From Armatimonadota bacterium (GTDB lineage: Bacteria; Armatimonadota; Zipacnadia; Zipacnadales; FEN-943), in contig JANZZA010000238.1 in NCBI GenBank assembly GCA_026419655.1, positions 1-13,088 of the forward strand: a stretch of 13,088 nucleotides of DNA. Reading direction: 5' to 3'. Both the position numbers and the translations under genes were made by a program. Each line of letters starts with the position of its first letter. Position 1 is the stretch's first letter. Positions 1 to 5,865 of the stretch are shown piece after piece. A model generated the notes under the pieces. It was not told where the DNA came from and did not search any database. It worked only from the letters and a program-made list of their open reading frames with translations.

Positions 1-519
1 CCGGCGCGTTTCCAGGGCCTTTTGCAGAGCACGTTGGGCTTGGGGCGTCTTTGCAATGAGGACGACCCCTGAGGTGTCTTTATCCAGGCGCGTGAGGATA
101 TGCGGGCGCGCCCACCCGCGTGCTATCTCGTCATCGAGATGGCCTACTACCGCATTGAGTAGCGTCCCGCCTGCATGTCCCTTAGCCGGATGAGTGACCA
201 TTCCGGCCGGCTTGAAAACCACAAGCGTATGAGCGTCCTCGTGCACGACGCGTACCGGGACAGGTTCTGCGTGGCAGGGTGGCACTACTGGATGGTCAAG
301 CAGGAGCACCACCTGGTCTCCTCTGGCAACATGGCGGTCTGGGGCAGCCTGCTGGCCATTTATCCAGCACAGTCCATCCTTGGCAAGTTTTTTCAGGTAC
401 GAGCGCGAAAGGGCGGGCAAGAGCCTTGCGAGAGCGCGGTCCAACCGCTCGCCGTCAAGGTCGTCTGGTACGAAAAAAGTGAGTCTTCGGCCGCGTTGCA
501 CTTTTGGGCTGCCGCTCAT
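1..519 (-). CDS. RluA-family 23S rRNA pseudouridine synthase, partial (3' end beyond the window)
   Basis: The first 173 codons, read from the complement, give an RluA/RluD-type pseudouridine synthase, which isomerises uridine to pseudouridine in 23S rRNA. Residues ~24-75 look like an S4 RNA-binding domain (ERLDRALARLLP, then a short helix-turn and GDQVVLL). Residues ~95-112 hold the VVFKPAGMVTHP strand. Residues 144-151 are RLDKDTSG, with the catalytic Asp at 146. The residue before the Arg is Thr rather than the His of classic HRLD motifs, a variation I believe occurs elsewhere in the superfamily. The ATG at 519-517 overlaps the lgt stop as ATGA, with GGGGGCG just upstream, so translation is probably coupled to lgt. 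The C-terminal part of the catalytic domain lies outside the window. Whether it is RluD (positions 1911/1915/1917) or another RluA member cannot be decided here. Confidence 0.9.
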   Translation of the reverse strand, partial: MSGSPKVQRGRRLTFFVPDDLDGERLDRALARLLPALSRSYLKKLAKDGLCWINGQQAAPDRHVARGDQVVLLLDHPVVPPCHAEPVPVRVVHEDAHTLVVFKPAGMVTHPAKGHAGGTLLNAVVGHLDDEIARGWARPHILTRLDKDTSGVVLIAKTPQAQRALQKALETRR

Positions 520-1481
520 CGTCGCCCCCGGTCACGCCGCCAGGTTGCGGCCATACCTGCGGCGGCGATGAGGAACAAGGCCGCACTCACTACTTGGCCC
601 ACGGTCAAAATCGGCAGGTCTGGCAGTGGCGCTCCTGTGACCCCGTGGCGCAGAAACTCCACCAGGAAGCGGTAGATACTGTAAAGGGCTATGTAGAGGG
701 CAAAGACGTGACCGCGCACGCGCAAATAGCGACGGGCGAGCAGCAGAAGCCCGAAAATAACCAGGCTGGCCGCGGCACCGTATAGCTGGGTGGGGTGAAC
801 TGGCTCGTTGATCGGGCGGCCGTCTAGGAAGGCTGCTGTGGGGAAGCGGACACCCCAGGGAAGATGAGTAGGAACGCCATAGCAGCAGCCGTTGAGGAAG
901 CAGCCGACGCGACCAAAGGAATATCCGAGAGCCACGCCGGGCGCCACGATATCCGCCATCTCCCAGAAGGGCTTACGGTAGCGCCAGCAGAAGATGGCGC
1001 CAGTGAGCAGAGCGCCAGCGACGCCCCCATGAAAAGACAGTCCGCCCTGCCACAGTGCTAATACGGCCTCCGGATGTGCCTCGTAAGCATGCCAGTCGAG
1101 AGCTACGTAAGCGAGCCGGGCCCCGACGACGGCTCCGACGAGCACATAAATGGCCAGATCTAGGAATATGGCGGGCTGATGGCCACGTCTGGTGCCGTCG
1201 CGGATGGCCCAGAGGGTAGCGGCAACGAAACCCAGGACGAGCATGGCACCGTAGGACTTGATATCAAAGCCGAAGCGGCTGATGATGAGACTAGCTCCCA
1301 CCGTGAGCACGAGTGAGAAAAGGAAGCTTCCGAGGACTGCCACAGAGGTCAGCGGTGGCACATCTTCGCCCAGCGCGCGGGCAGCACGCCGCCAGAGAAG
1401 GGTCAGCAAAAACAGAATCAAGAGGGCTAAGAGGACCCCGCCTGGGTCAACCTGCTCCACACGCAACAGTATTGGGCGCAC
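516..1481 (-). CDS. lgt: Prolipoprotein diacylglyceryl transferase with an extended N-terminus
   Basis: Lgt transfers a diacylglyceryl group from phosphatidylglycerol to the lipobox cysteine of prolipoproteins in the cytoplasmic membrane, the step before LspA cleavage. The family core starts near residue 73 (DIKSYGAMLVLGF). It contains HGG at 151-153 and the Lgt signature GRVGCFLNGCCYG at 190-202, followed by the PWGVRFP strand and HPTQLYGA. Several hydrophobic helices fit the usual seven-helix fold. I chose the GTG at 1481 (321 aa). GGGGAG lies 10 nt upstream, and it begins 2 nt after the lspA stop. The longer open frame back to 1586 would lie inside lspA. About 75 residues precede the usual start and hold two predicted membrane helices (~15-30 and ~45-68). 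The 3' end overlaps the next gene by 4 bp. Function is confident; the exact start is less so. Confidence 0.93.
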   Translation of the reverse strand: MRPILLRVEQVDPGGVLLALLILFLLTLLWRRAARALGEDVPPLTSVAVLGSFLFSLVLTVGASLIISRFGFDIKSYGAMLVLGFVAATLWAIRDGTRRGHQPAIFLDLAIYVLVGAVVGARLAYVALDWHAYEAHPEAVLALWQGGLSFHGGVAGALLTGAIFCWRYRKPFWEMADIVAPGVALGYSFGRVGCFLNGCCYGVPTHLPWGVRFPTAAFLDGRPINEPVHPTQLYGAAASLVIFGLLLLARRYLRVRGHVFALYIALYSIYRFLVEFLRHGVTGAPLPDLPILTVGQVVSAALFLIAAAGMAATWRRDRGRR

Positions 1482-1483
1482 GG

Positions 1484-2005
1484 TCAGGATGCTCCCCGCT
1501 GTCCGCGTTGGGCGGCCATCCAGCCAATCAGCAAGGTGACGCCTATGACTGTGGCAACGTCTGCCACGTTGAAGGCAGGCCACCACGGCAGAAAGTCAAA
1601 ATGCAGGAAGTCTACCACGGCTCCCTGGCGAAGGCGGTCGTAGAGGTTCCCTCCAGCGCCACCGAGAAGAATGCCAACGCTCACTGAGAGCAAAAGATTG
1701 TTGCGCCCCTCCCACCACCAGAACACCACCAGGGCTGCCATGATGAGGAAACTAATCGCGCTCAAAACGGGCGCGCTGCCGCGGAACATGCCAAAGACCG
1801 CGCCCGTGTTGGTTGTCAGAGTAAGCGAGATGAGGCCTGGCAAGAATGGCCGGGGCGGTGTGGCATGGGCCAGCGCCCAGGCCTTAGTAGCCATGTCGGC
1901 GAGGAAGCACCCCCCGGCAACCACCAGGAGAACCACCAGGGACAGAGGCCAGCGCACGGCTAACCCCGGTCCGCCGGACGCGCTAGCAGGTACCTCCGGC
2001 GGCAC
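1484..2005 (-). CDS. lspA: Lipoprotein signal peptidase (signal peptidase II)
   Basis: LspA is the aspartyl membrane protease that removes the signal peptide of prolipoproteins after lipidation by Lgt, which is encoded directly downstream. Conserved blocks are in order: DMATKAWAL (Asp37-Lys41), NTGAVFGM (66-73), GGNLYDRLRQGAVVDF (118-133) and FNVADV (145-150). The catalytic pair is Asp132 and Asp149 by family alignment from memory. Four hydrophobic helices are evident (~19-36, ~79-98, ~104-117, ~150-165). Length is 173 aa, close to the family norm. The start used is GTG at 2005, with GAGGTG 8 nt upstream, which overlaps the traR/dksA-like gene by 23 nt. A second GTG at 1957 (before RWPLSLVV) would give 157 aa and is a fair alternative. 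It sits between the zinc-finger gene and lgt in the ileS operon. Confidence 0.95.
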   Translation of the reverse strand: MPPEVPASASGGPGLAVRWPLSLVVLLVVAGGCFLADMATKAWALAHATPPRPFLPGLISLTLTTNTGAVFGMFRGSAPVLSAISFLIMAALVVFWWWEGRNNLLLSVSVGILLGGAGGNLYDRLRQGAVVDFLHFDFLPWWPAFNVADVATVIGVTLLIGWMAAQRGQRGAS

Positions 2006-2360
2006 ACCTGGCGCACCTCGTCGTCCACGGAATCAGTGCAAGCCGCTGAGCCGGTATGGGCTTCGAGCAGACCTCGCAGATGCCGTAGGTACCATTGTCG
2101 AGGCGGCGCAGGGCTTCCTGGACCAGCTCCAGGATCTGACGCACCTCCATGGCCATGGCACGGGCCTGCTGCCGCTCCACAGCGTCTACAGCGGCGTCGC
2201 CCCCTGGCTCGTCGAAATCCTCGGCCGCCACCAGCTCGTGCTCCCCCGACCGCCCGGCTGCCTGGTCCTCCAGCCGCTTCATTTCCTTAGCAAGCTCATC
2301 CCGCTGCTGCTCTAACAGCTTGCGGTACTTCGCCACGTTGATGCGGGCCTTGCTCCGCAA
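1983..2360 (-). CDS. TraR/DksA-type C4 zinc-finger protein
   Basis: The product is 125 residues. Residues ~10-35 and ~60-88 are charged helices likely to form a coiled-coil hairpin. A C-terminal four-cysteine zinc finger follows: Cys95-x2-Cys98 and Cys116-x2-Cys119 (GICEVCSKPI ... TRCARC), with the LDNGTYGIC lead-in typical of DksA/TraR/YteA proteins. DksA relatives bind the RNA polymerase secondary channel and change promoter response; the role of this type in ileS-lspA clusters is not established, so function here is inference. The acidic pair expected at a DksA coiled-coil tip is not obvious, although an acidic stretch (AAEDFDEPGGD, 45-55) lies between the helices. The TTG start is supported by a strong AGGAGGG 6 nt upstream. 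It begins 31 nt after ileS and overlaps lspA by 23 nt. Confidence 0.88.
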   Translation of the reverse strand: MRSKARINVAKYRKLLEQQRDELAKEMKRLEDQAAGRSGEHELVAAEDFDEPGGDAAVDAVERQQARAMAMEVRQILELVQEALRRLDNGTYGICEVCSKPIPAQRLALIPWTTRCARCAAGGTC

Positions 2361-2373
2361 CTTCAGCCCTCCT
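2361..2373 (-). promoter_or_regulatory. Strong Shine-Dalgarno fixing a TTG start
   Basis: On the minus strand AGGAGGG occupies 2373-2367, followed by a 6-nt spacer and TTG at 2360. There is no in-frame ATG or GTG between this site and the zinc-finger gene's first helix. This near-perfect ribosome binding site is therefore the reason to accept a TTG initiation codon. Confidence 0.8.
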
Positions 2374-2391
2374 AAAGGTTCATCCGGCCTG

Positions 2392-5184
2392 CTACAGGCC
2401 GGGCCACTGGCTTACGCAGTCTGCGCACCGCTGGCAGAGCTCAGGATACCCAGCCACCTCGCCCACCGACGCCAGTCGCTGCCAGCACCGCTGGCATTTC
2501 TCGCCGTCAGCCAGCCGCGCTGTGACCACCAGGTCCGTGTCGCCGGTGGCCTGCCCTGCTTCGCGCAGGTCATGCACCTTCAGCGACGAGACGATCAGAA
2601 AACGTTTTAGCTCTTCCTGCCCTAACTCCTCCATGGCCGCGAGGACTGCATCGGTCGCGTAAATGTCCAGGTGAGCCTCCAGCGGGTTAGTGAAGGCGCC
2701 CTCTTTCTTGGCGCGGTCCAGGGCTGCCGTGGCCGCATCCCGCACCCGTAGTAGATGTTCGAACCGCTCTTCAAGATGCGGGTCGAGCCACTCCTCGCGC
2801 ACCGCAGGCCAGTCCTCAAGCTGCACGCTTACCGGCAAGGAGGGGTCTATGCGACGAATATGCTCCCAGATTTCGTCGGCAGTAAAGGCCACGATAGGAG
2901 CCATCAGGCGCGTGAGGTCAAGCAGCAAATGCCAAAGCGCCGTCTGGGCTGATCGCCTGAGCCTCGAATCTGGTAGCTCAGTGTACAGGGTATCCTTGAG
3001 GCAGTCCAGGTAAATGGCGCTCAGCTCCGCTGCGACGAAGGCATGAAGTTCGTGGTGGAACAGATGCAGGTCCCAGGCATCGAAAGCACGCGTCATTCGG
3101 GCGATGACCTGCTGCATGCGTAGCAACGCCCAGCGGTCGAGAGCCGACATTTCCTCATAGGGCACCGCGTCGTGCGACGGGTTGAAGTCGGCCAGGTTGG
3201 TGAGCATAAATCGCGCTGTGTTGCGCAGACGTCTGTAGGCATCGGCCACCTGTTCAAGAATGCTTTCCGTGAGGAACATCTTTGAGCGAAAGTCTGCGTA
3301 AGTGAAGAACATGCGGAGCACGTCGGCCCCGTAGCGATTGCAAATCTCAGCGGGGTCCTTGATATTGCCCTTGCGCTTGGATAGTTTTTGCCCCGTCTCG
3401 TCCACGAAGAAACCATGGCCCACGACGGTGCGGAAAGGCGCAGGATCGCCAAGAGCACAGGCAATCCAGAGCGATGTCTGGAACCAGCACTGGTACTGGT
3501 CATCGCCCTCGAGGTACAGGTCGGCAGGGAAGCCCAGCTCCGGGTGCGTGCGCAGGACGCAGTAGTGGCTGCAGCCGCTGTCAATCCAAACCGACATGAT
3601 GTCGGTTTCCTTGCGGAAGGTGGTGGAGCCGCAGGCGCAGGTGGTCCCCGGCGGCAGGAGGTCGCTCGCTTCACGTTCCCACCAGATCTCCGCGCCCGCC
3701 TGGGCTACCAGGGAGGCCACGTGTGCGATCACGTCCTCACGCAGAACCAGGTCGCCGCACGATTCGCAGTAAAACGCTGGTATCGGCACCCCCCACACGC
3801 GCTGGCGGGAGATGCACCAATCCGGACGGGCGGCCACCATGCCCGCGATGCGTGTGCGCCCCCACTGTGGGATCCATTCAGCCTTCTCGATCTCCCCCAG
3901 GGCGGCCTCGCGCAGCCGGTCAATGTCGAGAAACCACTGGTTGGTCGCACGGTAAATGACGGGCTTGTCACAGCGCCAGCAGTGTGGATACGAGTGGACA
4001 ATAGAGCCAGCGGCGAGCAGCACGCCGGCTTGGGACAACATCCGCACTACGTCATCATTGGCCTGGTCGCACACCTTCCCGACCAGGGCGGCGCCAGCCT
4101 GCTCTGTGAACCTGCCCTGGTCGTCCAGGGGACTGATGATGGGCAGGCCATACCGTACCGCCGTCTGGTAGTCCTCCAGGCCGTGACCCGGCGCCGTGTG
4201 GACGCAGCCAGTGCCCTGGTCGAGAGTGACGTAGTCAGCGAGCACCACGGTTGAGGGCCGGTCGTAAAGCGGATGGCGTGCCCGCAGGCCCTCGAAAGTT
4301 GCACCGGGGGCTTCTGCGACCTTCTCGAAAGGCGTCAACCCTACCGCCTGCATTGTCTGCTCCGCCAGCTCTTCGGCCACGATGTAAAACCGGCCATTGT
4401 GGCGCAGGACGAGGTAGGTGGCACCTGGGTTTAGAGCGATACCCGTATTGCCGGGAATAGTCCACGGCGTGGTCGTCCAGATGACGAGGAAGACCTGGGC
4501 ATTGGGCGGCAGGTCAGCAAGGATGGCCGGGCGGTCAACGAGCGGGAAGGCTACATAGATGGCCGGGGAAGTTTTGTCTGCGTACTCGATTTCATCGTCG
4601 GCGAGGGCGGTCTCGCAGTGGTAGCACCAGTAAACCGGCCGCAGCCCGCGATATATCAGCCCGCGCCCTACCATTTTGCCAAAGGCCTCAATCTGTCGGG
4701 CCTGGTACTCAGGGCTGAGGGTGAGGTAGGGATGCTCCCAGTCGCCGCGACAGCCCAGGCGCTTGAATTGCTCGCGCTGCACGGCCACGTATTTCATCGC
4801 CAGTTCCCGGCACTTGGCCCGCCACGCGAGGGCGGGCACATCGTGGCGGTCTAGGCCGTACTCGCGCTCTACTCCTTGTTCGGTAGGGATGCCCTGGGTA
4901 TCCCAGCCGGGCACAAAGGGGCAGTCGTAGCCCCGCATAGTTTTGTACTTGATAGCGATGTCCTTGAGAACCTTGTTCAGGGCCTGGCCCAGGTGGATGT
5001 TGCCGTTGGCATAGGGAGGGCCGTCGTGGAGTATCCAGCGCGGGGCACCGCGTCGCCGCTCCCTCACCAGCCGGTAGATGTCCATCTGCTCCCAACGGGC
5101 AAGAATCTCCGGCTCACGCTCGGGCAGGTTGGCCCGCATGGGGAAATCCGTGTGCAGAAGATTGAGCGTCCTTTTGTAGTCCAT
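2392..5184 (-). CDS. ileS: Isoleucyl-tRNA synthetase, type 1 with C-terminal zinc site
   Basis: IleS charges tRNA-Ile and edits misactivated valine in the cytoplasm. The product is 930 aa, starting MDYKRTLNLLHTDFPMRANLP, the usual start for this family. An in-frame ATG at 5241 lies upstream of the -10 box and is rejected. Class I core: PPYANGNIHLGQALNK at 56-71 (HIGH region) and GWDTQGIP at 93-100. The CP1 editing domain shows WTTTPWTIPGN (236-246) and HTAPGHGLEDY (329-339), keeping Asp338. CISRQRVWGVPIP lies at 457-469, a Cys pair at 473/476 pairs with 516/518 as a probable zinc knuckle, and KLSKR at 600-604 is the KMSKS loop. An anticodon-binding helical region and the C-terminal Cys897/900/917/920 zinc site follow. 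Two usually conserved His are Gln (67 and 97). It leads the ileS-traR-lspA-lgt-rluA run. No T-box was found. Confidence 0.97.
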   Translation of the reverse strand: MDYKRTLNLLHTDFPMRANLPEREPEILARWEQMDIYRLVRERRRGAPRWILHDGPPYANGNIHLGQALNKVLKDIAIKYKTMRGYDCPFVPGWDTQGIPTEQGVEREYGLDRHDVPALAWRAKCRELAMKYVAVQREQFKRLGCRGDWEHPYLTLSPEYQARQIEAFGKMVGRGLIYRGLRPVYWCYHCETALADDEIEYADKTSPAIYVAFPLVDRPAILADLPPNAQVFLVIWTTTPWTIPGNTGIALNPGATYLVLRHNGRFYIVAEELAEQTMQAVGLTPFEKVAEAPGATFEGLRARHPLYDRPSTVVLADYVTLDQGTGCVHTAPGHGLEDYQTAVRYGLPIISPLDDQGRFTEQAGAALVGKVCDQANDDVVRMLSQAGVLLAAGSIVHSYPHCWRCDKPVIYRATNQWFLDIDRLREAALGEIEKAEWIPQWGRTRIAGMVAARPDWCISRQRVWGVPIPAFYCESCGDLVLREDVIAHVASLVAQAGAEIWWEREASDLLPPGTTCACGSTTFRKETDIMSVWIDSGCSHYCVLRTHPELGFPADLYLEGDDQYQCWFQTSLWIACALGDPAPFRTVVGHGFFVDETGQKLSKRKGNIKDPAEICNRYGADVLRMFFTYADFRSKMFLTESILEQVADAYRRLRNTARFMLTNLADFNPSHDAVPYEEMSALDRWALLRMQQVIARMTRAFDAWDLHLFHHELHAFVAAELSAIYLDCLKDTLYTELPDSRLRRSAQTALWHLLLDLTRLMAPIVAFTADEIWEHIRRIDPSLPVSVQLEDWPAVREEWLDPHLEERFEHLLRVRDAATAALDRAKKEGAFTNPLEAHLDIYATDAVLAAMEELGQEELKRFLIVSSLKVHDLREAGQATGDTDLVVTARLADGEKCQRCWQRLASVGEVAGYPELCQRCADCVSQWPGL

Positions 5185-5193
5185 AAGCAGCAG

Positions 5194-5225
5194 CCGCTTC
5201 GCGTGGCTGGTCGGAAGCGAAGCGG
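5194..5225 (-). promoter_or_regulatory. Perfect 9-bp hairpin in the ileS 5' leader
   Basis: On the minus strand CCGCTTCGC (5225-5217) and GCGAAGCGG (5202-5194) are exact inverted repeats around a 14-nt loop. The hairpin would begin near the predicted transcript start (~5225) and end 9 nt before the ileS ATG. The linker CTGCTGCTT has no Shine-Dalgarno sequence, so the stem sits where a ribosome binding site would be. It may stabilise the 5' end of the transcript or control initiation. There is no T run after it, so it is not an ordinary terminator. Confidence 0.65.
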
Positions 5226-5231
5226 TCGAGC

Positions 5232-5260
5232 ATACTACCAAGCCTACCCCCAGGCGTCAA
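5232..5260 (-). promoter_or_regulatory. Sigma70-type promoter of ileS
   Basis: On the minus strand TTGACG (5260-5255) is the -35 box and TAGTAT (5237-5232) is the -10 box, separated by 17 bp. Each has five of six consensus bases. Transcription would start near 5225, leaving a leader of about 40 nt before the ATG at 5184. A GATTC site (5265-5269) lies 4 bp upstream of the -35 box. The position rules out the longer in-frame ileS start at 5241, which would be upstream of the -10 box. Confidence 0.75.
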
Positions 5261-5268
5261 GCACGATT

Positions 5269-5498
5269 CTCGCCGAGGTAGTATTCAGTTGACTCAGGAT
5301 TTTGTTTCAGATAGGAAAGGGTAAGACCTGGAGAATCACCTCGGTGGTCTCTCCAAAACCCCGGGTTGGCTTAAACACGGCCACAAAGGTGTATAACCTT
5401 GTGCGTTTCACCTGACACCCCGGGCCCCATCTCCCAGGCGCTGCAGAAAGCTTTGCCTCAGGATCCTTAGAAAACCGAATACTCCCTCTCGCCGAGGG
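5269..5498. repeat. 230-bp imperfect palindrome: candidate structured RNA or MITE
   Basis: The ends are similar inverted repeats. The left end reads CTCGCCGAGGTAGTATTC, and the right end read from the complement is CTCGGCGAGAGGGAGTATTC. Nested pairings were found by hand: 5275-5286 with 5477-5488 (11 of 12 pairs), 5293-5300 with 5463-5470 (7 of 8), 5313-5319 with 5451-5458 (7 pairs, one bulge), 5327-5334 with 5430-5438 (8 pairs, one bulge) and 5360-5365 with 5419-5424 (6 pairs). An apical hairpin lies at 5382-5390/5396-5403. Together they make a long rod. An alternative local hairpin (5329-5334/5350-5355) competes with the fourth helix. No protein is encoded. It lies just upstream of the ileS promoter. 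Strand is unknown because both strands fold. It may be a non-coding RNA gene or a palindromic mobile repeat. Confidence 0.55.
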
Positions 5499-5865
5499 TT
5501 ACGTGCCCTTGAACGAAATCGAGGAGTCATGTGCCTCCTCCCGCGAATAAGGTAGGGGAGCCACTGCGAAGGGCGCCGCAAGTAACAGAGAACCTGAAGT
5601 TCCCTCCCTTTGGGAGGGGGAGGGGCATGGTATGCGACACAGCTAATCCGAGGTGTGAGGCAGGAACCAGAGAGAATGCGAGGAGAGACTTACGCAGGTG
5701 GGTCCAGCGGCAGTGAGTTTAGGGGCCGGGGGCTGCTGGCGGCGGTAAACCCCTAATTGCATACTGCGGCGCGGCCGTGGTATCGTATTTTTACAAAAGC
5801 ATTGTCCGCAGTCGCAGCAGTAGAAGCATTCACAGATCTCGTCGCAGCTCAGGACGGTGAAAAAC
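5499..5865. other. Non-coding gap upstream of the methyltransferase gene, with several short hairpins
   Basis: I see no convincing gene here. Local inverted repeats are GAGGAG/CTCCTC (5521-5526/5535-5540, enclosing a GAGTC site), CCCTCCC/GGGAGGG with a TTT loop (5602-5608/5612-5618) and TTAGGGG/CCCCTAA (5719-5725/5750-5756). None is followed by a T run on either strand, so no intrinsic terminator is called. The stretch may be the 5' region of the methyltransferase transcript or hold an unrecognised RNA. I checked for RNase P RNA, tmRNA and SRP RNA signature sequences and saw none. Confidence 0.5.
5757..5786 (+). promoter_or_regulatory. Possible promoter of the methyltransferase gene
   Basis: TTGCAT (5757-5762) and TATCGT (5781-5786) are separated by 18 bp and would start transcription near 5793, about 70 nt before the ATG. 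Each box has four of six consensus bases, so this is a modest match. It is the best candidate in the 100 bp upstream of the gene. The -35 box abuts the right arm of the 7-bp inverted repeat ending at 5756. Confidence 0.35.

Noticed and set aside
3388..4254. Long plus-strand reading frame within ileS
   Set aside because: It is antisense to the unmistakable IleS core; no recognisable domain or start site.
5185..5241. Longer ileS reading frame starting at 5241
   Set aside because: It would start upstream of the -10 box of the best promoter, and family proteins begin with MDYKxTLNL at 5184.
5289..5317. Plus-strand promoter TTGACT ... TAGGAA
   Set aside because: The -35 box is good but the -10 box matches only three of six bases. 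It lies inside the palindrome, so it is kept only as a possibility for an RNA transcript.
5185..5520. T-box leader for ileS
   Set aside because: The conserved T-box antiterminator sequence (UGGNACCGCG type) is absent on the minus strand, and a good promoter leaves a leader of only about 40 nt.
5602..5618. Intrinsic terminator at the CCCTCCC/GGGAGGG hairpin
   Set aside because: No T run follows on either strand.
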